This document shows positions 34,346 to 44,936 of a stretch of DNA of 64,000 nucleotides, piece after piece. Source of the DNA: Chondrus crispus (Eukaryota > Rhodophyta > Florideophyceae > Gigartinales > Gigartinaceae). The stretch's first letter is position 1; every line of letters starts with the position of its first letter. The position numbers were made by a program, and so were the translations under genes. The notes beneath the pieces are model-generated. The model saw nothing but the letters and a program-made list of their open reading frames with translations. It did not search any database and was not told where the DNA came from. Where the stretch lies: assembly GCF_000350225.1 (NCBI RefSeq), contig NW_005178881.1, forward strand, positions 161,409 to 225,408. The letters run 5' to 3'.

Positions 34346-35858
34346 CTACAATAGATGAAATACCGCAGAAGTCGCTGCGCAACATCCGGAATCTCAGTGG
34401 GAACACGCTTCGAGCTTCGACAACACAAGTAGGTCACTACATTATGAATTCTGCTTGCGACAGGGTACTTAAGTTCCTATCGTTGGCGTAATATGTGACG
34501 ACGACGAGGAAAATTGTGTTTCTACCACGCCGGTCCTTTTTAACACGCCCACAAAGTGACGCCTCGGAAGACATTTTCGCTGATTTACGGATTCCCTCAT
34601 GGCCTACCAGGGCAATGGTGGTGAAAAGGGGAGTAAACGGAGGTAGGAAGATAGTGGAATGAAGACTCCTCTGAACTCATGTTTCTCTCGCAATTTCGAT
34701 GAAGTGTTCCGGGCCCACTTTGGAATTGGCCCCCATTCGCATTTTTAGGCCTCTGTCGGAGGTTAATCACAACAAAAACCACGATATGATTGGCAAATGC
34801 AATGCTTTCCGAGTCTAGGAAAACTTTGTAGAATTTGCCGCCCAGGAGGGAACTGCAATGGACTACTATATCGACAATGGGTCTTGCCGTACTGCAGCGC
34901 TGTCAGGCGTCCGGGCTAACAGTACACGTGTGCGCGTTCGAAAGTGAGCTGTAAGGTTCGTACCAGGGTTGTGCGGACATATGGCTTAGGGCATGCCCCC
35001 GCAGGTAAGGGTATTGAGCACGCCAACTGTAGCGCGGGCGGCGGTCATGGGGGCGTTACAGAACCATGGCAAATAATGGCAGTCATACGTGCATCAGAAC
35101 TATACTTTTCCCTTTACATTCGAAGTATTAGTGCGGATAAGGGCATGACCAAATGCAGTGCGCGGGTATGTACAGTGGCGACGAACCGGGCATGCGCAGT
35201 GTATTCGAAGGAATGCAGGCACCGGGCATTGGTGCACCGCGGCGTCATGCAGAGAAAAAATTATTCCATCCAACAGGGCATGCTACATCGGCCAAACTAA
35301 TTTTAACGGGGCGACCAGGGTATCAAAAAAGTTAGAACAAAAACGGCGGGCATCCGGGCATGCACAGGGTACGTTCATAAATCGTGCCACATTGATCATG
35401 CCTGCGTGGGTATGCACCGCAATTACCAAAGCAATTTCTTGTACAAGACCGGCAGCCCAGAAGCATGACAGCACTGTATCGCTTCAAGGTTGCGGGTTCA
35501 ATTCCTGCACCAGCATTTTGGCTCAACTCTCTTCGTAGAGTCCGTGTGAACAAGAAGCTGTCTTTTAAAGTCTCGTTCTTATTTTATGACCCACTCAAGT
35601 TTCACTTGTAGTTGTTTTCTAGGAATACGCAGAACGGCTTCATGGCTTGTGCATTGATTCGAATCCGAATTCAGGCGTCTCTCATTGTTCTGACATTTCA
35701 AGTCCAATCGAAAGCATCGAGAAGGTTGAAACCCGGATCTCGCGGGTGGCTTCAAAATGATTTTTGCTCGGTCTCATTATTTTTTTCGCACATGCATGAA
35801 GCGCAGATAAAGGACAAACGCAATATGGCAATGTGACATACCCAGAAATAGTACACGG
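34346..35858. other. Intergenic with degraded repeat pieces
   Basis: No gene seen. 34895-34945 resembles the LTR hairpin/CACGTG segment in degraded form (CTGTCAGGCGTCCGGGCTAACAG, then ACACGTGT). A tRNA-like T-arm lies at 35488-35515. Confidence 0.45.
35440..35515 (+). other. tRNA-like / SINE-like fragment
   Basis: GCGGGTTCAATTCCTGC forms a good T-arm (5-bp stem, TTCAATT loop; pol III B-box) and is followed by ACCAGCA and TTTT. Upstream AGCCCAGAAG resembles a D-arm A-box. The 5' acceptor strand does not pair and no sound anticodon arm forms, so this is at best a tRNA pseudogene or tRNA-derived repeat. Confidence 0.25.
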
Positions 35859-36179
35859 CTATTCGTCAACATCTGTTGTCGCCTCATCTGCAATTAAGTC
35901 GAGATCATTCTTTTCTTCCTTCACAATAAGGAAATCACTAAATTCTTCGAAATGGTGGACATGAACTGGCGGCTTGATGTGGTAGCTCGGCAATTTTCGG
36001 ACGATAGACAAAAGGTTATCTATGTCCTCTGTCGAAATTCTGTTGCGACCGGGGAATGTAATTCTGCCAGCCTAGCTAAACACTCTTTTACTTTCGATTT
36101 CCGTAAGTGGAACGGAAAGAATTTGTTGTGCGCGGGCGACAACATGACGATATGTCGTAGGGCGTGACGCAAGACATTT
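35859..36179 (-). pseudogene. hAT transposase C-terminal (hATC dimerisation) relic
   Basis: The minus-strand frame reads ...ARAQQILSVPLTEIESKRVFS, TAG, AGRITFPGRNRISTEDIDNLL... This is the hAT pattern of a short Ser-Val-Pro block, then SERVFS-like, AGR and NR(L/I)S. One in-frame TAG (36072-36074) follows RVFS, and the frame ends TAG at 35859. The catalytic RNase-H-like core upstream was not recognised. hAT transposases move DNA by excision and insertion with 8-bp duplications. Confidence 0.6.
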
Positions 36180-36426
36180 CAGTTTGTTTTACGTTCTTCT
36201 AGTAAAGGGAGCGCATTTGAACGAATTCAATTTGTTTTCTATCCATTTCCAAAGCTTTTGATGGTACGTCCCTGTCTAATCATCAATAGAGCAATCTTAG
36301 ACGTCTCGGTAGTCCTCCGCATCTCGCACAGGCGCATTTTGGAGTAGGGAAGGAGATTGTACAGATATACCTCTAACGGTGATTTAACCCTCGCTGAGAG
36401 GACAGCTTGGCTCTGAGGCATCTTTA

Positions 36427-37121
36427 TGTAGTATAACCCCCTCTAGGGGATTTGATTTAGATTGGATCAGGATGAGATCTGCCACTGTAGAGCCCGGTGC
36501 TCTACAGTGCTACCACGTGTGTCCACGTGTGCCCCACGTGTATGGGCGCGCGCACACACACGTGGACATGTGTACCGCGCGTTAAGGAGGCGCGCACACA
36601 CACGGGTACTACGTGTACTGTCAGCCCCGACGGCTGACAGCGCTACAGTGCAGGCCGACCCGCACTACAGTAAATCAGTACAGTACCTCGGTACTGTACT
36701 GTTCTGATCGATTGCAATGTATATTAAATAACGGAGCGGACCGGCGGCGAGGAAGGGGGACAAGCACGGACTTGTCTGCGATCTTCCGCTTAGGTCCGTT
36801 TGCCAGCTTAATCTACACGCGCGCCTTCGTTTTAGCACGCGTTCAGACAGGACTAAGCGGGTAGAGGACCCGCGAGTACGCGAGCGAGCCTAGATCTGCC
36901 TCCGTCCGTCAGCGCGGGTATGTCACCCAGAGCTGCTCCAGGGCGTCGAGGCGTAGATCGGGTCCCTCTTGCGCGCGTCCTCATCTGTCCCGCCCTACCA
37001 CACCGCTATCTGGGCCCGCTTTTCCGTCCCGTAGCTGGTTGTGCTTCATCCGTCTTCCCCCTGATCGGTCAAGGTCAAACTGCGCATACACCCTCAGCCG
37101 TTTCGGGGTGTTTATGCTACA
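36427..37121 (+). repeat. Solo LTR, chromovirus-like, opposite orientation
   Basis: It starts TGTAGTATAACCCCCTCTAG and ends CGGGGTGTTTATGCTACA, the inverse of the 10727 type. The hairpin CTGTCAGCC/GGCTGACAG is at about 36618-36640 and CACGTG cores lie at 36510-36590. The flanks CTTTA and CTGTA may be a 5-bp duplication with one mismatch. Confidence 0.85.
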
Positions 37122-38724
37122 CTGTAGACATGTTTGGTCATCAGTTGACTTTTCCTTATCCGAGCCAGTGGTCTTCAGTGCGTTATGATTCGATATGAGA
37201 AGAGAAATAAAGACGTCCTCGTCATACAGTTGTGCCCAGCCCAGTTATGAAACTGCACCAAAACATCCTTAAGTTAACTTGATTCTTCTGGAAGGCGTCC
37301 TCCATTCCATGGACTAGGATGTCAAGAATGTCCTCACAACCCCGACTGATCCGCAAGTCGAAGGCAGTCGACGAGGTTTACATGGACTCCAGTTTTGGGG
37401 TTACGAAAGTTTCTTCACAATCCTTGATAAATGCTGATATCAACGGGCTGGTCAACTTGCGCTTGTCTGGCATTCGAACTCGTGGGTTCAACATATGCAC
37501 ATAGCCTTTAAAAGAGTCGTTCTCGACAACTCAAATAGGTAAAGATGACTTTGCAATTCGCTATATGAGTTCTTTATCATCACGCTTTTGATTTTAAAAC
37601 TTTTTGCCATATTTGTAGTGCGTTGTCAGGATAGTTCCATCCATCGTTGATGTCTTCTTCTTTTGCAACGTCATCCTCTTTTATGAAATTTCAGTAGACG
37701 TTTCTCCAGGACAGAATTTTCTGCCGTATGAGTCCCACGAACATGTCTTTTCAACGACTTCGTTTCGATTTTGCTTTGGTATGATATCAATCCATTCGTC
37801 TCACTCTAGTCTCTCACATCCATAGAATTTTCACTGGTTTGCTAAAGATGCAAGAGTGAAGATGCTTTGCTACGACAAGGAAAACCCTACGCTGCTGCTT
37901 TCTTGTTTTCAGAGCATATCTCTTACATAGTTTCAAACCGTCGTTGAAATCAAACAGTCTGTTTGATTTAAACGATGGTTTTGAGTGATGCAGACGAGGT
38001 ACTGAGTACTACTACTACACTGGAGGCTCCAGTTCTACAACATTTTTCACTTTTTGCGGCACTGATTGTAAACCAAATAGTTTGTAGAGCGTCCTGAATT
38101 CGCTGCAGAGTGAGGGCAAACATTTCAGTGCCGTACTCTCGCGCGAAGGGTCTTGCTCTTGTCGAAAAGCGCGGGACAGGTCGTAATAGCTTCTCTTAAC
38201 TGGCGGGATGGGATGCTCACGGGGGCAGGAATGCGGAAATATTGACAGGGGTTTCCAATTCGCCCGACAGAGACACCTGTGCACATATTCTTGACCAAAG
38301 ACGCCATCCTCTGTCGGTGGCTTCACATAGTAGCAGATAGCTGATGCAACAAGAATTCCGTAAAAACAGTTTATTCGCTTTTCGTAAAGCGTGTCTCTGA
38401 CGAAATACCGAGTGCTCAGGAAGAAACCTCGTCTACAAAGGGACGTGAAACCAACAGAAATGTTGATTTCAAAAATACGAATCCCTCCTTCTTTCTTAAA
38501 GTGCATAACTTGCACATTTTTAGTTCATCTCTACGGTCATGCGCCCCTACACAGAAAGCGAAAAATTCGTCAGCAGCCCATCTACAGACCCAGCAGCTCA
38601 TGAAAAGTGCAAAATCGAGGGTCAATCACTTCTGTTTATGGCCCGAATGATATCCCCTCTTGAGGGACAAAAATGCACTCTCCGTCGTCATGAACTGTTC
38701 GGTTAGGGAGATGCTCTCGCAGTG
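37122..38724. other. Intergenic, no recognised gene
   Basis: The longest frame is 38015-38515 (minus, 166 codons), unrecognised and probably not coding. A hairpin at 37935-37981 has 23-bp arms, two mismatches and a 1-base loop. Confidence 0.45.
37935..37981. repeat. Hairpin with 23-bp arms
   Basis: AAACCGTCGTTGAAATCAAA... (37935-37957) pairs with 37959-37981 with two mismatches and a single-base loop. Confidence 0.9.
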
Positions 38725-40088
38725 TTATCCATTTGACTCTATCTCTTCTTGACGTTCTAACTGATGTGCTTCAGTTTGCATGTTGGATATATTGGAATTG
38801 TATTCTTCAAGATCATACATTTCACAAATTACATCTACCAATTGGCCCTCTTCCGCCTCATCTTCCGTAAATGCACCACTTTGGTTCATCCTTACGAGCA
38901 TATTGTGCAAGATAACGCAACTGTAGCTGATATTTATGATGTCTTCCTCGTACCATTAATATGATTCCCGACGTAAAATATAAAGGCGTGCCTGCAGTAC
39001 CCCGAAACAACGTTCATTATCTTTTCGCACACCCTCTTGTGATTTTATGTACCTAGACTCAGCATCATTGCTCGGTTGGTGAATTGGTTTAGGAAAAAGT
39101 GGCCAGTTGGGAAAGATCCCATCGGCTAAAAATAGTGGAGCTCTCGAGAACTTGTCGAGGCAAAAATGCTAAAAGGTGCAAACAGACGAAACCTGTACGT
39201 CCCATTTAGTATATCGGTAAAAAGCGGAGAAAAAGCAAGCATAGTTTTGTCATTGTTGGTTCCGCATCTTCCTGAGATCCATTGCCAAACATACAGGTCC
39301 CTGTCGCACCTTTACTCAACTTGTATGGTTGCCAATTTACCTTCCTTCGTATTATGATATTGTCCTTTGTGTCCATGAGGGCAGTTTTTCCAAATGATCT
39401 TACAACAATCCAATGCCCCTACACTTCCGGGAAAACCTGCACGAGAATACCTTCTTTCAATTTCGACCCGCTCAGATGTAGAAGGCCTCCGATTTAAGAA
39501 ACGAACACCATAAAGTTCAATCAAACATTCAGTAAATTTTCGAAAGTACTGTCTCAACGTTTCAGATTCCATTTGCGCGCTCTCGTCAAAATCATCGAGT
39601 GGTCTTGCTGTTCCAAGTTTTCTTAGACACGCGAGCACTTTAATTTGAGACGTTATACCACGTTTACGCGCGGCATTGTATTGAGTTGGCCATATGCCAG
39701 GAAAATGTTTGACGAGATCTTTGTGAAGCTTGAAAAACGTCGCGCGAGGAATCCTGAAACGACGTCGAAAAGTCTTAAAGCTGTGTAAAGAGAGTGTGGT
39801 TAGATAGTCTCTGATCCAAGTATTGACGGGGCGGCGAAGATTTTGCGTCCCGAAGTGACGACCGAGGCGGCCAGAAAGGTGCCGGCAATCTTGTGAAGCA
39901 GCAACAGTTGTCGCTGCAACTGCCGATATAGCCGCATTCCGATTTTGAATCGTCTGGGCAACTGAAAGCATGACGCGTCGCTTGCCGTTGTGGGAAGGAC
40001 GAACCATGTTGCCAGTTGTGCTTGCAGCGACGAGGTGGCCTCTCCCTTGTGTATTCGTAATAGAAACAACGATGCGCTTGGCAATCAT
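38725..40088 (-). pseudogene. PIF/Harbinger transposase relic
   Basis: The first 258 codons (40088-39312) are open: FRRRFRIPRATFFKLHKDLVKHF, a helical region QIKVLACLRKLGTARPLDDFDESAQM, then GFPGSVGALDCCKIIWKNCPHGHKGQYHN with the first catalytic Asp. This is typical of plant/algal PIF-type nucleases. Downstream, stops and frameshifts interrupt recognisable pieces: SPLFTDILNGTY-like (near 39220), an FLADGIFP-like relic (near 39120), an RCFGVLQA-like relic (near 39010) and the C-terminal VILHNMLVRMNQSGAFTEDEAEE (near 38890). Terminal inverted repeats were not found. Confidence 0.75.
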
Positions 40089-40243
40089 CTATTAGGCAGG
40101 CTCCAGTACAAGCTGAGTACGAGGCACAGCTACTGTACCTGGACACACCGAAACTGCTGAGGATGCCCGTGAGAAAGTTTTTTGTGATCTAAATTCCCGA
40201 ATATTTGGGGTATATTACACCCGACTGCTAGACTTACAGGAGC

Positions 40244-40326
40244 TGTCACCCAGCTACGTCGGTGTGATAGCCGAGTGCTCATATCATAGCTCTCGAGCGT
40301 TATCACACCGACGTAGCTGGGTGACA
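40244..40326. repeat. Fold-back repeat, 26-bp arms
   Basis: TGTCACCCAGCTACGTCGGT... (40244-40269) is the exact reverse complement of 40301-40326. The 31-base loop has further partial pairing (GCCGAG...CTCG). Confidence 0.92.
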
Positions 40327-40775
40327 ACGCATTTATCATCCGGACCTGGCATTCAATACGTATATCTCCTTATCATATTACAATCCAGAAATAAATTGCG
40401 TCTACTGGGCCATGGATTTGATTGCAAAATACAATGAATCGATACGTGTCATTCCCCCTCCGTCGCCACACTCGATGTGGCGGTGGCAAATCCCTATTAC
40501 CAACCCAGTTCTACGACCAAATCAAACCTCTATGTTTAGTGTTTTCGCTCCTGCGTTTGCGAACTAGTCACACACTCCTACATCATGGAGCCATCCTCGG
40601 TTCCGGGTACACCCCCCTTCGCACTCTTCCACACCTCTTTCCACCTCTCTTTCCTATCGACCTCAACACGATTATTCCAGAATCACCCCCAACCCAGCAT
40701 GATGAACCTGTCCTTGCTCACGGGCAGAAAACTCCATGATCACGCCTTTCGCCATCTCCAGAGGCAGCGTCGCTC

Positions 40776-41292
40776 ATGGGGATAAGAGTCCCAGCGAACA
40801 CCAAACGCCAAAATCAGTATTCCCTTCGAGCTTTCGCAAGATTCATGACCGGTGTTCCTGGTTTCGTTGATGACGTTTTTCACGCCGAGCCCCACATGCA
40901 GTCGTTGGTGTTCAGTGAACCAGGTCGTCTGGTTCAATGGCAGATGGAACAAGCAAGACGCACTTTATTTATGGATGTGGGCGGGCACACCTTTCTACCC
41001 TCCGGATTTTCGAGATGGACGTCTGCCCAGTTGGAGCGTGTTCGACACTTCTTAATCGAATTTGTGGTGAACTACTGCTCGGCAAAGACCAATAGCGAAG
41101 TCAAAACTTCTTCTATGAAAAGCTACCTTCTCGGGATACAACGGGATTTAGTGCCATTTGGGGATACAAGCTTAAAATTTTGGAGAGTCCTGTCTTCAAC
41201 AGTCCTCAAGAGGGTCTTACAGCGGTTATTGATAACAAGTTCAGCCTGCAGCAGGCGAACGGAGTATTCACCGAAAGTCACAATGTTCTATC
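40776..41292 (+). pseudogene. Crypton-like tyrosine recombinase, segment 1 (N-terminal domain)
   Basis: ATG at 40776 (MGIRVPANTKRQNQYS). It reads as the SAM-like N-terminal domain of eukaryotic tyrosine recombinases: STKR-like start, FLIEFVVNYCS..., SMKSYLLGIQRDL. Near 41180 the frame changes and continues as FNSPQEGLTAVIDNKFS...NVL. The gene is then cut by a solo LTR with duplicated CTATC and resumes at 42350, 49269 and 50216. Joined across the insertions it ends at 50537. Cryptons and related YR genes recombine DNA through a 3'-phosphotyrosine. The family assignment rests on motif order by eye. Confidence 0.6.
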
Positions 41293-41456
41293 TGTAGTGC
41301 AATGCGCCTGTCAGGCAGAGACTGCGGTCCGATGGTCCAGCAAAAACAACAACAGCAGCAAAAAGAAGAACTGCCGATGGCACAGCGCTACGGAGTGTCC
41401 GACTCTCCCTTCTCCGTTTAAACGAGCTGGCGACTCGTAGTAGCTCAGATCCCTGA

Positions 41457-41525
41457 TGGGGGGGGGGGGGGGCCGCAAAAAAATAGCCCGGGGGGGGGGG
41501 GGGCCGCAGAGAAATAGCCCGGCCC
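41457..41525. repeat. Paired G-runs (15 and 14 G)
   Basis: G15 (41458-41472) and G14 (41490-41503) are each followed by CCGCA-A-rich-AATAGCCC, so a 32-bp unit is present twice. Exact run lengths may be affected by sequencing. Confidence 0.85.
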
Positions 41526-41646
41526 GGGATCGATGTGGTAGAGACTTGCGAAGAGAACTGCTCGACGAGTGTGGGGTGGGGCGCGTACTTAGGTACCCCG
41601 GTTCCACTGGGTTGTAAGGCCAATGCTCGTTGAGCTTCTTCGACAC

Positions 41647-41950
41647 CTTGTAACGCGACAAGGCCTTCGACGGGGGCGTCGCAACGCAGCCCGACGGGAT
41701 GAATTGAAAGTGGCAGCGCTACGTCAACTGTGCCGCCCGATGGCTCGAAACACCTACATCGGTTCCGTCGCAACCGACGCCGATGGCACCAACACTGGCT
41801 TGTAACACGACGAAGCCCTTCGAGGGAGACGTCGTTGCAACAGTCCCCGTCGGAAAATGGGTCACAGTAGCAGCGCTACGTCAACTGTGTCGCCTGATGG
41901 CAAAGACACCACACCGGTTCGGTCCCAACCGAGGCCGATGGCACCAACAC
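41647..41950. repeat. 152-bp tandem duplication within solo LTR
   Basis: Units start CTTGTAAC at 41647 and 41799. Both contain AGCGCTACGTCAACTGTG and CCGATGGCACCAACAC with scattered differences. Confidence 0.8.
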
Positions 41951-42349
41951 AAGATAAGGGAAAAATAGGTAGAATTAGAGATAGAAAAGGATAGGGAAAT
42001 AAAGGAAAAAGAAAAGGCAACCCCCGAGCAATAGAGGATGCCGTAGGCTTAGGTAAAAGGGGGCGTCTTGGTAGAGACGGACTTTGACCAAGGCGACATT
42101 CAACTCCGGCAACTCGGGTTGGTTTATTTACTTGTTCGGTCAAAGGGCTAAGTTATATAGAGCCCCGCCGGGGCGAGTACAGTAGCTCCCGGCTCTAGAT
42201 TCTAGATCTAATTAGTAAATAAATTAAATAATTAAAATAATCGTGCGCTTCGTCGCACACGTGTGTCCCCCAAACCCGGACTACAGTATCCAATTTTTTT
42301 CCTTTTTCACTTCCTTTCACCCCCTACCCGAGATGGGTATTGCACTACA

Positions 42350-42828
42350 CTATCGAAGGACGACCTGCTGCTGTTGTATGGCTCACCACTGCTTTCTCGT
42401 GACACACCGAAATTTTCAAGCGTAACTGGTTCTTGATTTGGCACTTATCACGGCAATGCGCCCTACAACTTTGGTAAAACTGGCTGTATCCCAGTTTCGA
42501 AACATTACTCTACGCGGGGAAAATGTGTTGCGTATTCGAGAAGCCGTGGGGACTCGCTCTGGGGCCTCAAAGACGCACGCAGGAGGGTAGAAGGATGCCA
42601 GCGTGAAACCTTCAGAAGTCACTGTATGGAATCAGTCCTCTCTTGGATGACTTGTAAATGTCTATCGGGACATAGACGACGATCTAAAGATTCGGCAAGA
42701 TATTGTTTGGAGAGCGATCGCTTTTTCTTGGGGTATAATGCGAAGGAAACCGGATTGCCAAGCTACTTTAAGAATCAACACCTTGGTAGAAACAATTTTT
42801 CTAAGATTGTTAAGAGAGTATGTGCATC
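42350..42828 (+). pseudogene. Tyrosine recombinase, segment 2 (catalytic box I)
   Basis: It resumes after the solo LTR: SKDDLLLLYGSPLLSRDTPK, then with a frameshift and TAA, LVLDLALITAMRPTTLVKLAV. The Arg of MRP (CGC 42459-42461) is at the box I position. Further on is WRAIAF and GYNAKETGLPSYFKNQHLGRNNFSKIVKRVC, leading to the HxLR box. At least two stops and two frameshifts. Cut after GCATC (42824-42828) by copia element 2. Confidence 0.6.
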
Positions 42829-43734
42829 TGTCGGCTCAACCACCGGTGTGACACTGTCTGTTCAATCATTGCTGACCGATACAGGGACAGTACTGACAGT
42901 AGCGCGGTAGTCTGCCCTCCAGGGCCCGTCGGCGCCAAGTAGCGGTAGTATAAGGCAGCACCCCGAGCACCTGCTCTCGAGAGAAAAAGAGAATCTTTAA
43001 GCACTGTAGTGCACTGTACTCTGTACCGGGACAGCTGTCCTAATTTCGCCAAATTCGCGCTCGCCGACACCACGTGTGCCACGGGTACACGTGGACCACT
43101 GTCTCTCTGCCGGACCATACCGGTGGACACGTGTGAGCCCTCTGCCACCTGTCGGGCCTATAGGGGCCTTTACTTGGTCCCCTCGGGGCTACACCCGTTA
43201 TATTGTAGTTATTCTAATTTACAGTATAATTTAGCTTCGTCATGACGACGACGGGGACTATATAGTCAACCCGATAATCAAAGTAAAGAGGCACGAAGCC
43301 TCGGGTCTTTTACCTTGGTTTCTGGATCCTAGGTTGTAGCCTCGACTCAGTACTGGCTCGCCCATACCGACCGAGGCATCTACACACCTGGAATCCCAAC
43401 TGCCTTCCCCGCGCGCGTCAACCCAACCGCGCGAGCGCTACGTTAACTACTGTGCTGTCCGTTCTGTTAGTTCTGTTTTTCCTTTAATTCTTCCTCTTTA
43501 TAGCTGACTCTAGTTCTACCTTTCTACCGCGCAAGCCGCGCCCGGATCCCGGTTCCGGTCATCCACCGGGTGGTCTCCCGAATTCCCTTACGCGTACGAA
43601 CACGCGTCGCTCTGCCTACAGCCGCCACAAGTGGCTGTAGTGCACGACAAGCACAAAACAGATAGAGTAAAGAAACGTGTCAAAAGACGCATTTGTCCGG
43701 GGCGGAGCCCAATCCGGATACCGGTCATTCGACA
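42829..43734 (+). repeat. Left LTR of copia element 2, split by a solo LTR
   Basis: TGTCGGCTCAACCACC... to 43004 and 43650-43734 ending CATTCGACA together match the right LTR (49013-49268, 256 bp). The 645-bp excess is the insertion 43005-43649. Confidence 0.92.
43005..43649. repeat. Solo LTR inside left LTR of copia element 2
   Basis: It starts TGTAGTGCACTG and ends TAGTGCACGACA (TG...CA with a roughly 10-bp terminal inverted repeat). Target duplication AGCAC is at 43000-43004 and 43650-43654. The uninterrupted site is visible in the right LTR. Confidence 0.88.
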
Positions 43735-43782
43735 CTGATCAGTCTCGCTGACAAGCGCACAGATCGGCAAGAACGACCCGCG

Positions 43783-44361
43783 ATGGCGGCAAACGAAGGG
43801 ACCAGTGACATCGTGCGTTCCCACAACGGCCTTCCCGCAGAAGCGACGCTTGAAGACAAGAAAACCTTCGCTTCGCACTGCTTCTCAAACTACGAGGTGC
43901 AGCAATGGCGTGGTGAGTCTCTCTCCGAGATTTTCGCGGATGATTTCCGCACTTTTAGCATTGAAGATTTCAAGGCCGTGGACTCCGACACGCGACGCAA
44001 CTTGCGTGACCTCCTTCGCCAACGTGACGTATACGTGCAGAAAGGACGTAATATATTGATCACAGACGCGCTGTACAAGGTTGTACAGGACGACCTGCCC
44101 TGGCCACCGGACGACCCTTCAAACCCTGACACACAAGAAATATCGGCTGAAGCCGACAACCGCCCTGACCCCGATCCCGCCCCCGACCAAGCCGAACTGT
44201 CTCCAGGCGATGTACGCCCTTCACGGGACAGTCGAGACGAAGAAGCGGCGCTCGACAACCACCAGTCCAGACATTCGTCCCGTGACGGAAACGGCGCAAC
44301 ATTCGCGCGACGCGGCAATATGGCCAATCTCTTCAAGGCCTACCCCCGCGACGGTGACAAG
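43783..44361 (+). pseudogene. gag: copia element 2 gag, first part
   Basis: ATG 43783 (MAANEGTSDIV). A hydrophilic N-terminal Gag region with an acidic Asp/Pro-rich stretch (near 44160) runs open to ...FKAYPRDGDK, where a solo LTR splits it at the ACAAG duplication. It continues at 44937. Confidence 0.78.
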
Positions 44362-44931
44362 TGTAGTACAACAGCGCGAAGGCAACGGCGCCACCGCTGC
44401 CGCCCCGGGATACAGTACGATGGGCTGTAAGCGCGAGAAGAACTGTAAGGAGTTATATTTACAGCACACGGCCGGTGCGGAGTACAGTAGTACCCCGCTG
44501 GTTACACGTGTAGGATCCGAACGGTAAGTAATTAGTAATTAATGGCACAAATTAGCCAATTTAGCACAGTAGCTGGTATACAGTAAGTAACAGCTACTGT
44601 AGCGGGACAGGTGTCCTGGCGTCCCACTTAGGGGTTAAGACCGGGGGCACCTGCCCCGTTCCAGTAAACGGGGGCAGACTCGCCTCCCTTCCCTTTACGG
44701 CTTTTTGCTAACTCCGTCCGGTTTTACCTCTAAGTCTCAGGCTTCTAACCCGTGACCGGCCGTCCGGATCTAACACCACCGACCGGCTGCGCGTCACCGG
44801 CCACGTGAGCCTTCCCTCTTTTCGAGTCCTTCCGTACGGTTTGCGCTCGCGTGGGTTACCCAGCGGCGCGCGCTCCCTTACCTCTAACCCCCCTCGTTCC
44901 GAGTGGTCGGGGCGAAGGTAGTTATACCACA
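44362..44931. repeat. Solo LTR inside copia element 2 gag
   Basis: It starts TGTAGTACAACAGC and ends GGTAGTTATACCACA. Target duplication ACAAG is at 44357-44361 and 44932-44936. Removing it rejoins the Gag frame exactly (GDK to YSGSTTDNFDRKF). Confidence 0.9.
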
Positions 44932-44936
44932 ACAAG

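Larger units (their letters stand above)
41293..42349. repeat. Solo LTR (1057 bp) inside the recombinase gene
   Basis: It starts TGTAGTGCAATGCGCC and ends GGGTATTGCACTACA, giving an 11-bp perfect terminal inverted repeat. Flanking duplication CTATC is at 41288-41292 and 42350-42354. It contains two G-runs and a 152-bp tandem duplication. No other copy is in the window. It is called an LTR from its TG...CA ends and 5-bp duplication, with no internal domain. Confidence 0.82.

Noticed and set aside
38015-38515. 166-codon minus frame as a second transposon gene
   Set aside because: No Myb/SANT or other known transposon domain is visible, and composition does not separate it from chance frames nearby.
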